64,000 nt of DNA from Streptomyces sp. NRRL S-1022 (GTDB lineage Bacteria > Actinomycetota > Actinomycetes > Streptomycetales > Streptomycetaceae). The stretch is from positions 1-64,000 of the forward strand of contig NZ_JOIU01000036.1 of the NCBI RefSeq assembly GCF_000720135.1. The letters run 5' to 3'. The notes below the pieces were generated by a model. It saw nothing but the letters and a program-made list of their open reading frames with translations. It made no database searches and was not told where the DNA came from. Positions within the stretch are counted from its first letter, which is position 1. The number at the start of each line of letters is the position of its first letter. Both the position numbers and the translations under genes were made by a program. Shown here in pieces: positions 16,668-26,638 of the stretch.

Positions 16668-17678
16668 GTGGGGTCCCATCGCCGCCTTGCCCCGTCCGGA
16701 TTCGACCGGGGCGCCCTAGCCCTGTGCGTACTGTCCACCTCGATGGCCGCGCTCGGTGCCGTACCGGTGCACGCCGCGCCGAACGCCGACACCCGGGCCG
16801 AGGTGGACCGCCTGTACGAGGAGGCCGAGAAGGCGACCCAGGCCTACGACAAGGCCGACGAGCAGGCGGGGCGGCTGCGCCGCCGGGTCCGGGACGCGCA
16901 GGACCACATCGCGCGCCAGCAGGAGCGCGTCAACGACCTGCGCGAGCAGATCGGTTCGCTGGCCGGGGCCCAGTACCGCTCCGGCGGCATCGATCCGGCG
17001 GTCGCCCTGCTGTTCTCCGCCGACCCCGACGATTACCTGGACAAGGCGTCCACGCTGGACCGCATCGGCACCCGGCAGGCGGGCCGGCTCAAGGAGCTGC
17101 AGTCCGTGCTGCGCGACCTCGCCCAGGAGCGCGCGGAGGCGGCCGGCACCCTCGCCGAGCTGGAACGCAGCCGCAAGGCCGTGGCCGAGCACAAGCGGAC
17201 CGTGGAGCGCAAGCTCGCCCGGGCCCGGCAGCTGATCAACGCCCTGCCCACCGCCGAACGCGCCGCCTACGACCGGGCCTCCCGCGGCGGCCGCACGGAC
17301 CTGCCCGACCTGTCCGGCGTCCCCGCGCCCGACGGCCGCGCCGCCGCGGCCCTGGCCGCCGCCCGCTCCGCTCTCGGCCGCCCCTACGTGTGGGGCGCCA
17401 ACGGCCCCTCCGGATTCGACTGTTCGGGCCTGACGCAGTGGGCGTACGCGCACGCCGGCGTCCACCTGCCGCGCACCTCGCAGGAACAGCGGTTCGCCGG
17501 CCGGCGGGTCCCGCTCTCCCAGGCCCGCCCCGGAGACCTGGTCGTCTACCGCTCCGACGCCGGCCACGTGGCGATGTACGCGGGCAACGGCCAGGTCATC
17601 CACGCCCCTTACCCCGGCGCCCCGGTGCGGTACGACCCGGTCGGGATGATGCCCGTCTCCTCGGTCACCCGGCCCTGA
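16668..17678 (+). CDS. Secreted NlpC/P60 peptidoglycan endopeptidase (RipA-like), copy 2
   Basis: 336 residues, a tandem paralogue of the previous gene with the same order: signal peptide (about 1-37, cleaved near VHAA), coiled coil (about 42-205), NlpC/P60 domain (about 220-336). Triad: Cys252 in DCSGLTQW, His300 in GHVAMYAG, His312 in VIHAP. An in-frame GTG lies at 16644, but the GTG at 16668 is preferred. It has AGAAGGA at 6 nt and yields MGSHRRLA, which aligns with MASHRRPK of copy 1. Function is as for copy 1; the two may act at different times or on different septa. Confidence 0.93.
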   Translation: MGSHRRLAPSGFDRGALALCVLSTSMAALGAVPVHAAPNADTRAEVDRLYEEAEKATQAYDKADEQAGRLRRRVRDAQDHIARQQERVNDLREQIGSLAGAQYRSGGIDPAVALLFSADPDDYLDKASTLDRIGTRQAGRLKELQSVLRDLAQERAEAAGTLAELERSRKAVAEHKRTVERKLARARQLINALPTAERAAYDRASRGGRTDLPDLSGVPAPDGRAAAALAAARSALGRPYVWGANGPSGFDCSGLTQWAYAHAGVHLPRTSQEQRFAGRRVPLSQARPGDLVVYRSDAGHVAMYAGNGQVIHAPYPGAPVRYDPVGMMPVSSVTRP

Positions 17679-17705
17679 CCGCGCCGCGCGCCGTACGATC
17701 GGGAA

Positions 17706-18893
17706 ATGGCTGGTCGCAGGCGGGCGTGGAGCATCGGGGCGGTAGGACTGGGCCTGCTGCTGCCGCTGGCCGGGTGCGGCGGGCCCACGGCGGCCGACTC
17801 CGCGCGGGCCGGTGTGCAGCAGGTGCTGGACCGGCGCGCGGCCGCGCTCCTCGGCCGCGACGAGACGGCGTACGGCGCGACGGGCACCCGCACCGGGTAC
17901 AGCCGGCTGCGCGCCCTCCCGCTGGCCTCCTGGAGCTACCGGGTCACCGCCGTGCGCCGCACCGCCTCCGGCGCCACCGCCGACGCCGAGCTGCGCTACC
18001 GCGTCGCCGGCTACGACAAGGCCCCCGTCGACGCCCGCCGCACCCTCACCCTGGGCCGCACCGCCGGCGGCCGGTGGTACGTCACCGCCGACCGGCCCGC
18101 CGCACGGGCCGGGCAGCAGCTGTGGGACCAGGGCACGGTGACCGCGGTGCGGGGCGCGCACAGCCTGGTGCTCGGCACCGGGGGCTCCGCCGCCGGCCTG
18201 AGGTCGTACGCCCGGCTGGCGGACCGGGCGGTCCCGGCCGTCTCCGGGGCGTGGGGCACCGACTGGAGCCGCCGGGTCGTCGTGCTCGTCCCGCGGTCCC
18301 TGGCGGGCATGGCGTCCCTGCTGGGCTCGCCGGCCGCCAGCTACCGGGGGATCGCCGCCGTCACCACCGGCGAGGCCGGCGGTTCGGGCCGGTCGCCCGC
18401 GGACCGGGTGGTGGTCAACCCGGAGGCGTACGCCGGGCTCGGCGACCCCGGCAAGCAGGTCGTCCTCACCCACGAGACCACCCACGTCGCCACCCGGGCG
18501 CGCACCACCGCCGCCACCCCGCTGTGGCTCTCCGAGGGCTACGCCGACTGGATCGGCTACCTCGGCACCGGCCGCACCCCGGTCGAGGCCGCCCCGGAAC
18601 TCGCCCGAGCCGTCCGGGACGGCGAGACGCCCCGCACACTCCCCGCCGACAAGGACTTCGCCTTCACCAGCGAACCCACCGGACTGGCCCGTGCCTACGA
18701 GGGCGGCTGGCTGGCCTGCCGGATGATCGCCGACCAGTGGGGCGCGGCCCGGCTCGGCGCCTTCTACCGGGCCGTCGGCGCCCACGGGCAGCGGGCCGGC
18801 GCGGTCGAGGAGGCCCTGGAGAAGGTGCTCGGCGCGACCCCGCGGGAATTCACCGCCCGCTGGCGCGCCTACGTCACGGCACAGCTCGGCTGA
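17706..18893 (+). CDS. HExxH-type lipoprotein metallopeptidase
   Basis: 395 residues. A lipoprotein signal with lipobox LAGC is followed by an uncharacterised N-terminal region (about 30-165) and a C-terminal gluzincin-like domain. The zinc motif HETTH (His256, Glu257, His260) is followed 17 residues later by SEGYADW (Glu277), which fits the third ligand. A substrate-binding role instead of catalysis cannot be excluded. The ATG at 17706 has TACGAT 6 nt upstream and is probably leaderless. It follows the NlpC/P60 pair by only 27 bp, so an envelope role is likely. Peptidase substrate unknown. Confidence 0.82.
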   Translation: MAGRRRAWSIGAVGLGLLLPLAGCGGPTAADSARAGVQQVLDRRAAALLGRDETAYGATGTRTGYSRLRALPLASWSYRVTAVRRTASGATADAELRYRVAGYDKAPVDARRTLTLGRTAGGRWYVTADRPAARAGQQLWDQGTVTAVRGAHSLVLGTGGSAAGLRSYARLADRAVPAVSGAWGTDWSRRVVVLVPRSLAGMASLLGSPAASYRGIAAVTTGEAGGSGRSPADRVVVNPEAYAGLGDPGKQVVLTHETTHVATRARTTAATPLWLSEGYADWIGYLGTGRTPVEAAPELARAVRDGETPRTLPADKDFAFTSEPTGLARAYEGGWLACRMIADQWGAARLGAFYRAVGAHGQRAGAVEEALEKVLGATPREFTARWRAYVTAQLG

Positions 18894-18925
18894 GCGGTCC
18901 CCCCGCCGCAGCGGCGGGCCGGCCC

Positions 18926-20161
18926 TCAGGGGGAGACCGGGGTCTCCTCCTGGCGGGCGGCCCGGGGCGGGAAGGGGGTGTCCGCGGACCGCGGGACGGT
19001 CGCGTGCCACAGGCGGCGGCCCGCCGTGACCGTGGCCGCGACCAGCAGGCCGTTGCGCACCGCCAGCAGCGTCACGCCGTACCAGTCGCTCAGCACGACG
19101 TGCGAGAAGCCGAGCGGGAACTCCAGAACCGTCACGAAGGAGGCGAGGACGACCAGCAGCGCGGGCGGCCCCATGCGGCTCGCCCGGTGCGCCAGGCACA
19201 CCGCGGCCAGTCCGACCAGCCACACCAGGTACTGCGGGCTGATCACCCGGCTGGTCACCGTGAACAGCAGCACCGCCGTCAGGGCCGCGTCGGCAAGGGT
19301 GTGCGGCGCGAAGCGGGCCGCGCGCAGCCGCCACAGCAGCAGCCAGCCGAACGCGGCCCCGGTCAGCGCCAGCGCCGCCGTGCTGACCTCGTCCACGTGC
19401 GGGCCCAGGAACTCGATCGACCCGTAGTTCAGCAGCACCTGCCCCTGCCAGCCGAAGTGCCGGGCCACGTGGAAGACGAGGGCGCCCAGCGACTCCACCT
19501 CGGTGCCCCGGTCCCGCTGGAAGGTCAGGAACGCGAAGGCGCCCGGCATGGACACCGCGAACAGCAGCGCGACGCCCGCCGCGGTCACCGCCGCCGCCGC
19601 CCACGCCCGCCGCCGCACCGCACCGACCAGCAGCAGCGCCGGCCACACCTTCAGCAGCGCCCCGAACGCCGTGAGCGCGCCCATCACCCGCGGCCGGCGG
19701 GCCCCGGCGAGCAGCGCCGCCACGGCCACCGCGGTCACCATCACGTCGTAGCGGGCGTACACCGTCGGCCCGAGCAGCGGCACGCCCGCCACCCACACCC
19801 AGGCCCCGCGCGCGGAGCGCTCGGGGCGCCCGGCCGCGTACACCAGCAGTGCCAGCACGACGGCGTCGGCCAGGCAGGCCAGCACGTAGAAGCCGTGCGC
19901 GTACGACAGGAAGGGCAGCACGGCGGGGGAGAGGACGGCGAGGGCCGCGGCCGGCGGGTACTGCCAGGTCACGTCGTCCAGCGGAAACGTTCCTTGCTGC
20001 AGGACCTCGTACCAGCCGCGGTAGATCACCGACACGTCCGAGGTGACGTCCGGGCCCGGGAAGGCGTACACCCGGAACACGAACAGCAGCAGTACCGTGC
20101 GGGTGACGGCCCAGGTCCCGAGCAGCCAGGCAAGGGACCGCCAGGCACCCTTCGTGTCCAC
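18926..20161 (-). CDS. Polyprenyl-phosphate-dependent mannosyltransferase-like GT87 membrane protein
   Basis: 411 residues with about ten hydrophobic helices, GT-C fold. Typical elements are an acidic residue pair after helix 1 (GPDVTSDVSVIYRGWYEVL) and WQYPPAAAL. GT87 enzymes (DUF2029), such as mycobacterial PimE and Rv2181, add mannose from polyprenyl-phosphate-mannose to lipid-linked glycans outside the membrane. The GTG at 20161 is preceded by AGGGGA at 5 nt; the open frame upstream has no coding features. It is divergent from a PimB'-like mannosyltransferase, supporting a role in phosphatidylinositol-mannoside-type glycolipids. Confidence 0.87.
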   Translation of the reverse strand: MDTKGAWRSLAWLLGTWAVTRTVLLLFVFRVYAFPGPDVTSDVSVIYRGWYEVLQQGTFPLDDVTWQYPPAAALAVLSPAVLPFLSYAHGFYVLACLADAVVLALLVYAAGRPERSARGAWVWVAGVPLLGPTVYARYDVMVTAVAVAALLAGARRPRVMGALTAFGALLKVWPALLLVGAVRRRAWAAAAVTAAGVALLFAVSMPGAFAFLTFQRDRGTEVESLGALVFHVARHFGWQGQVLLNYGSIEFLGPHVDEVSTAALALTGAAFGWLLLWRLRAARFAPHTLADAALTAVLLFTVTSRVISPQYLVWLVGLAAVCLAHRASRMGPPALLVVLASFVTVLEFPLGFSHVVLSDWYGVTLLAVRNGLLVAATVTAGRRLWHATVPRSADTPFPPRAARQEETPVSP

Positions 20162-20282
20162 GTGATCCCCTGCCGTTCGATTTCCGCGTCGGGCGACCAT
20201 GATGTCCTGCGCGGCTGTGCACATGCCACAGGCCCGGCCGGACCCGGCCCGCCGGACGGCCCATTCGGTAGGGTCGGCGGCG

Positions 20283-21425
20283 ATGCACAAGACCCTGATC
20301 GTCACCAACGACTTCCCGCCCCGGCCGGGCGGCATCCAGGCCTTCCTGCACAACATGGCGCTCCGCCTGGACCCCGGCCGGCTGGTCGTGTACGCCTCCA
20401 CCTGGAAGCGCGGCAGGGAGGGCGTCGAGGCCACCGCCGCCTTCGACGCCGAGCAGCCCTTCACCGTCGTACGGGACCGTACGACCATGCTGCTGCCCAC
20501 GCCGGGCGCGACCCGGCGGGCGGCCGGGCTGCTCCGCGAGCACGGCTGCACCTCGGTGTGGTTCGGCGCGGCGGCCCCGCTCGGTCTCATGGCACCCGCG
20601 CTGCGCCGCGCCGGCGCCGAGCGGCTGGTGGCCACCACCCACGGCCACGAGGCCGGCTGGGCCCAGCTGCCCGCCGCCCGGCAGCTGCTGCGCCGGATCG
20701 GCGAGTCCACGGACACGATCACCTACCTCGGCGAGTACACCCGCTCCCGGATATCGACCGCGCTCACGCCGGACGCGGCCGGCCGCATGGTGCAGCTGCC
20801 GCCCGGGGTCGACGAGAAGACCTTCCACCCCGGCTCCGGCGGCGACGAGGTCCGCGCGCGGCTCGGGCTCACCGACCGGCCGGTCGTGGTCTGCGTCTCC
20901 CGCCTGGTGCCGCGCAAGGGCCAGGACACCCTGATCCGGGCCATGCCCCGCATCCTCGCCGCCGAGCCGGACACCGTCCTGCTGATCGTCGGCGGCGGTC
21001 CCTACGAGCGGGACCTGCGCCGCCTGGCCGGGGAGACGGGCGTCGCCGGCTCGGTCCGCTTCACCGGCGCCGTCCCCTGGGCGGAGCTGCCCGCCCACTA
21101 CGGGGCCGGCGACGTCTTCGCCATGCCCTGCCGCACCCGCCGCGGCGGCCTCGACGTGGAGGGCCTCGGCATCGTCTACCTGGAGGCCTCCGCCACCGGC
21201 CTGCCCGTCGTCGCGGGCGACTCCGGCGGCGCCCCGGACGCGGTCCTGGAGGGGGAGACCGGCTGGGTGGTCCGGGGCGGCTCGGCCGGGCAGACGGCCG
21301 AGCGGATCGTCACCCTGCTCCAGGACCCCGAGCTGCGCCGGAGGATGGGCGCGCGCGGCCGGCAGTGGGTCGAGGAGAAGTGGCGCTGGGACCTGCTGGC
21401 GGAGAAGTTGAAAGCTCTGCTCTAG
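20283..21425 (+). CDS. pimB: GT4 glycosyltransferase, PimB'-like phosphatidylinositol mannosyltransferase
   Basis: 380 residues, GT-B fold. The N-terminus VTNDFPPRPGGIQAF closely resembles mycobacterial PimB' (Rv2188c), which adds the second mannose to phosphatidylinositol monomannoside from GDP-mannose at the inner membrane face. The nucleotide-sugar half has VSRLVPRKGQD, IVGGGPYE and the acidic EGLGIVYLEA motif. The ATG at 20283 gives the conserved N-terminus. TAGGGT lies 8 nt upstream, so the transcript may be leaderless. The divergent GT87 gene and the acyl-CoA ligase downstream parallel the mycobacterial pimB'-fadD15 neighbourhood. Confidence 0.88.
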   Translation: MHKTLIVTNDFPPRPGGIQAFLHNMALRLDPGRLVVYASTWKRGREGVEATAAFDAEQPFTVVRDRTTMLLPTPGATRRAAGLLREHGCTSVWFGAAAPLGLMAPALRRAGAERLVATTHGHEAGWAQLPAARQLLRRIGESTDTITYLGEYTRSRISTALTPDAAGRMVQLPPGVDEKTFHPGSGGDEVRARLGLTDRPVVVCVSRLVPRKGQDTLIRAMPRILAAEPDTVLLIVGGGPYERDLRRLAGETGVAGSVRFTGAVPWAELPAHYGAGDVFAMPCRTRRGGLDVEGLGIVYLEASATGLPVVAGDSGGAPDAVLEGETGWVVRGGSAGQTAERIVTLLQDPELRRRMGARGRQWVEEKWRWDLLAEKLKALL

Positions 21426-23114
<1,689 letters not shown>

Positions 23115-23127
23115 GGCACCGCCCGCG

Positions 23128-24924
23128 TCACTTGGCGTAGATCGCCTCGATCTCGTCCGCGTAGTCCTTCGCCACCACGTTCCGCTTGAGCTTCAGCGAC
23201 GGGGTGAGGTGGCCCGACTCCTCCGAGAACTGGGAGGACAGAATGCGGAACTTCCGCACCGATTCCGCCTTCGACACCGCGGCGTTGCCGTCGTCGACCG
23301 CCGCCTGGATCGCCGCGTGCAGATCCGGGTCGTCCTTCAGCGACGCCGCGGTGGCCCCCGCCGGCTTGCCGTGCTCGGCGGCCCAGCGGCCCAGGAACTC
23401 CTCGTCGACGGTGACCAGCGCGCCCACGAACGGCCGTCCGTCACCCACCACCATGCACTCCGCGACCAGCGCGTGCGCCCGGATCCGGTCCTCGATCACC
23501 GCGGGGGCCACGTTCTTGCCGCCCGCCGTGACGATGATCTCCTTCTTCCGGCCGGTGATCCGCAGGTAGCCGTCCTCGTCCAGGGTGCCGATGTCTCCGG
23601 TGTGGAACCAGCCGTCGGCCAGCGCCTCCGCGGTCGCGCCCGGGTTGTTCCAGTACTCCTTGAACAGGTGCTCGCCGTGCAGCAGCACCTCGCCGTCGTC
23701 CGCGATCCGTACCACCGAGCCGGGCAGCGGCTGCCCGACCGTGCCGATCTTCTGCCGGTCCCACGGGTTGAACGCGGTCGCCGCACAGGACTCGGTCAGG
23801 CCGTAGCCCTCCAGCACCGTGAAGCCGATGCCCCGGAAGAAGTGCCCGAGCCGCTCGCCGAGGGGGGCACCGCCGGAGATGGCGTACTCGCCCCGGCCGC
23901 CCAGGACCGCGCGCAGCTTGCTGTAGACCAGCTTGTCGAAGACCTTGTGCTTGATCTTCAGACCGAGCGACGGGCCCGAGGGGCTGTCCAGCGCCTTGCT
24001 GTAGGCGATCGCGGTGTCCGCCGCCTTGTCGAAGACCGCGCCCTTGCCGTCCGCCTGCGCCTTGGCCCGCGCCGAGTTGTAGACCTTCTCGAAGACCCGC
24101 GGCACACCCAGGATCAGCGTCGGCCGGAACGCGGCCAGCTCGTCGGTGAGGTTCTTGATGTCCGGGACGCAGCCCAGCTTGATCGGCGCCATCATCGGCG
24201 CGACCTGCACCAGCCGCCCGAAGACATGGGCCAGCGGCAGGAACAGCAGCACCGAGCACTCACCGGTGCGGAACAGCGGACGCAGCCGCTCCACCACGTT
24301 CCCGCACTCGGCGAAGAAGCTGCGGTGGGTGAGCACACAGCCCTTGGGACGCCCGGTCGTGCCGCTCGTGTAGACGATGGTCGCGGGGTCGTCGGCCCGG
24401 GCGAGCGAGCTGCGCTCCTCCACCGCCCGGTCGGACACGTCCTGCCCGAGCCGGCCCAGTTCCGCCAGGCCCCCGGCCTCGATCTGCCAGACGTGCTTGA
24501 GCGCGGGCAGCGTCTCGCGCACCGACTCCACGGCCGCCGTGTGGTTGTCCAGCTCCGTGACGCAGGCGGTGGCGCCCGAGTCGGACAGGATCCACTGCAC
24601 CTGCTCCGGCGAGCTGGTCTCGTACACCGGCACGGTGATCGCGCCGGCGCTCCAGATCGCGAAGTCCAGCAGCGTCCACTCGTACCGCGTGCGGGACATC
24701 AGGCCCACCCGGTCGCCCGGCTGCACGCCGGAGGCGATGAGGCCCTTGGCGGCGGTGTGCACCTCGGCCAGGAACTCCCGGGCCGTCACGTCCTGCCAGG
24801 CGCCCCCGACCTTGCGGGCGATCACGGCGACGTCGGGATGCTGCGCGGCGTTTCTGCGGACGATGTCGGTCAGATTCCCGTCCGCGGGGACCTCGTACAA
24901 AGCCGGAAGGCTGAACTCGCGCAA
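23128..24924 (-). CDS. Long-chain acyl-CoA synthetase (FadD15-like)
   Basis: 598 residues, adenylate-forming enzyme that activates fatty acids with ATP and CoA. The P-loop motif YTSGTTGRPKG is at 185-195. EGYGLTESCA (motif A5) and the hinge TGRKKEIIVTAGGKNVAP are present, giving the usual two-domain layout. The start is a TTG at 24924 that follows GAGGAG at 8 nt and yields MREFSLPALYEVPADG, as in related proteins. It is convergent with the cholesterol oxidase and divergent from a metallophosphoesterase. A perfect inverted repeat lies about 85 bp upstream. Confidence 0.93.
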   Translation of the reverse strand: MREFSLPALYEVPADGNLTDIVRRNAAQHPDVAVIARKVGGAWQDVTAREFLAEVHTAAKGLIASGVQPGDRVGLMSRTRYEWTLLDFAIWSAGAITVPVYETSSPEQVQWILSDSGATACVTELDNHTAAVESVRETLPALKHVWQIEAGGLAELGRLGQDVSDRAVEERSSLARADDPATIVYTSGTTGRPKGCVLTHRSFFAECGNVVERLRPLFRTGECSVLLFLPLAHVFGRLVQVAPMMAPIKLGCVPDIKNLTDELAAFRPTLILGVPRVFEKVYNSARAKAQADGKGAVFDKAADTAIAYSKALDSPSGPSLGLKIKHKVFDKLVYSKLRAVLGGRGEYAISGGAPLGERLGHFFRGIGFTVLEGYGLTESCAATAFNPWDRQKIGTVGQPLPGSVVRIADDGEVLLHGEHLFKEYWNNPGATAEALADGWFHTGDIGTLDEDGYLRITGRKKEIIVTAGGKNVAPAVIEDRIRAHALVAECMVVGDGRPFVGALVTVDEEFLGRWAAEHGKPAGATAASLKDDPDLHAAIQAAVDDGNAAVSKAESVRKFRILSSQFSEESGHLTPSLKLKRNVVAKDYADEIEAIYAK

Positions 24925-25231
24925 GACTGCTGCTCCTCATAGGGCGCCGGCGCCACGACGTTGTGCGATGCGACGGTGCGGTCCAAGGCTCGGGCAAGTG
25001 CTCCGGAACAACATGACGATTCACATGTTGAAATCCTGAGCACGACTGGACTGCCCGGACGTTACCCGCCGGTATGGCGTCTACGACAGGGGGTCCCGGC
25101 GAGATGTTCGCTGCGTCACACAGGTGGGCGTTCCTTTGCGCACAGTAGTCCACGGCCCAACCGACCGGCGAGTAACCGCAGGCCGGACCGGCACTGTTCA
25201 CCTCCACCGCACACGCCTACGCTTGATCGCC
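24925..25231. other. Divergent intergenic region with inverted repeat
   Basis: This 307-bp gap separates the divergent fadD and metallophosphoesterase genes. It holds no gene that I can support. It contains the inverted repeat listed separately and, close to the right gene, TGTTCA / 17 bp / TACGCT ending 8 nt before the ATG at 25232, a plausible promoter for a leaderless message. Confidence 0.6.
25009..25030. promoter_or_regulatory. Candidate operator upstream of the acyl-CoA synthetase
   Basis: CAACATG (25009-25015) and CATGTTG (25024-25030) are perfect 7-bp arms with an 8-bp spacer in an AT-rich island. Size and symmetry resemble a TetR-family or similar dimer site. The regulator is unknown. 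Confidence 0.5.
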
Positions 25232-26029
25232 ATGGCATCCACACGCTCCGGCAACCGGCGGACCCGCGTCCACGTCGTCAGCGACGTGCACGGCAACGCC
25301 CGCGACCTGGCCCGCGCCGGCGACGGTGCCGACGCCCTGATCTGCCTGGGCGACCTCGTCCTCTTCCTCGACTACGCCGACCACTCGCGCGGCATCTTCC
25401 CGGACCTGTTCGGCAAGGAGAACGCCGACCGCATCGTCGAGCTGCGCACCGCCCGCCGCTTCGCCGAGGCCCGGGAGTTCGGCGCCCGGCTGTGGGCCGG
25501 CATCGGCACCGACCGGGCCACGGCCATCGAGCAGGCCGTGCGGGGGCAGTACGCCGAACTCTTCGCCGCGTTCCCCACGCCGACGTACGCCACCTACGGA
25601 AACGTCGACATGCCACAGCTGTGGCCGGAGTACGTCCGGCCCGGCACCACCGTCCTCGACGGCCAGCGGGTGGAGATCGGCGGCCGTGTCTTCGGATTCG
25701 TCGGCGGCGGCCTGCGCACCCCCATGCGCACCCCGTACGAGATCGATGACGAGGAGTACGCGGCGAAGATCGAGGCCGTCGGCGAGGTCGACGTGCTGTG
25801 CACCCACATCCCGCCCGAGGTCCCCGAGCTGGTGTACGACACCGTCGCGCGCCGCTTCGAGCGGGGCAGCCGGGCCCTGCTCGACGCCATCCGCCGCACC
25901 CGGCCCCGGTACGCGCTGTTCGGGCACGTGCACCAGCCGCTGGCACGGCGGATGCGGATCGGCGCCACCGAGTGCGTGAACGTGGGGCACTTCGCCGGCA
26001 CCGGCACGCCCTGGGCGCTCGAATGGTGA
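25232..26029 (+). CDS. Calcineurin-like metallophosphoesterase
   Basis: 265 residues. Metal-binding motifs of the family appear in order: SDVHGN (about 19-24), CLGDLV (about 39-44), YGNVD (about 124-128, the GN[HED]-type motif with Val-Asp), CTHIPPE and FGHVHQP. This fits a di-metal phosphatase or nuclease of the YfcE/MJ0936 group. The ATG at 25232 is preferred over an in-frame start upstream because only then does the protein begin just before the first motif, and a TACGCT lies 8 nt before it. Substrate unknown. Confidence 0.88.
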   Translation: MASTRSGNRRTRVHVVSDVHGNARDLARAGDGADALICLGDLVLFLDYADHSRGIFPDLFGKENADRIVELRTARRFAEAREFGARLWAGIGTDRATAIEQAVRGQYAELFAAFPTPTYATYGNVDMPQLWPEYVRPGTTVLDGQRVEIGGRVFGFVGGGLRTPMRTPYEIDDEEYAAKIEAVGEVDVLCTHIPPEVPELVYDTVARRFERGSRALLDAIRRTRPRYALFGHVHQPLARRMRIGATECVNVGHFAGTGTPWALEW

Positions 26030-26150
26030 GGCACACGGGCGCGGTGAAGGCGGCAGGTCGGCGGCGCGGTAGCCTTCACGCTGCACACACGTGCGCAGCC
26101 CGGCGCACACAGACCTCTCCCACCGGCCCGCATCTGGAGGAGCCACCGCG

Positions 26151-26594
26151 ATGGCGGAACACACCAGTTCGAGCATCACGATCGAGGCGGCTCCGGCCGA
26201 CGTCATGGCGGTGATCGCCGACTTCGCGCGCTACCCGGACTGGACCGGCGAGGTGAAGGAGGCGGAGGTCCTCGCCACCGACGGGCAGGGCCGCGCCGAA
26301 CAGGTCCGCCTGGTCATGGACGCCGGCGCCATCAAGGACGACCAGACCCTCGCCTACACCTGGACCGGCGGCCACGAGGTCTCCTGGACCCTGGTCAAGT
26401 CCCAGATGCTCCGTTCCCTCGACGGCTCCTACCTGCTGAAGCCGGCCGGCGCGGGCGCCACCGAGGTCACCTACCGGCTGACGGTCGACGTCAAGATCCC
26501 CATGCTCGGCATGATCAAGCGCAAGGCGGAGAAGGTCATCATCGACCGCGCGCTGGCGGGCCTGAAGAAGCGGGTCGAGTCCGGGGAGAAGTAG
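26151..26594 (+). CDS. SRPBCC-family (START/polyketide cyclase-like) protein
   Basis: 147 residues with the helix-grip fold pattern: ITIEAAPADVMAVIADFARYPDW at the N-terminus, central beta strands, and a long C-terminal helix (about 110-145). These proteins bind hydrophobic ligands in a cavity. The ATG at 26151 follows GGAGG at 7-8 nt. It sits 44 bp before an ArsA-like ATPase, the same pairing that I recall for Rv2185c-Rv2184c in mycobacteria, suggesting a shared and still undefined role. Confidence 0.88.
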   Translation: MAEHTSSSITIEAAPADVMAVIADFARYPDWTGEVKEAEVLATDGQGRAEQVRLVMDAGAIKDDQTLAYTWTGGHEVSWTLVKSQMLRSLDGSYLLKPAGAGATEVTYRLTVDVKIPMLGMIKRKAEKVIIDRALAGLKKRVESGEK

Positions 26595-26638
26595 TCGCTC
26601 CGCTGCGGCCCGCGCGCCCGGCGGTACCGTTCACCCTC

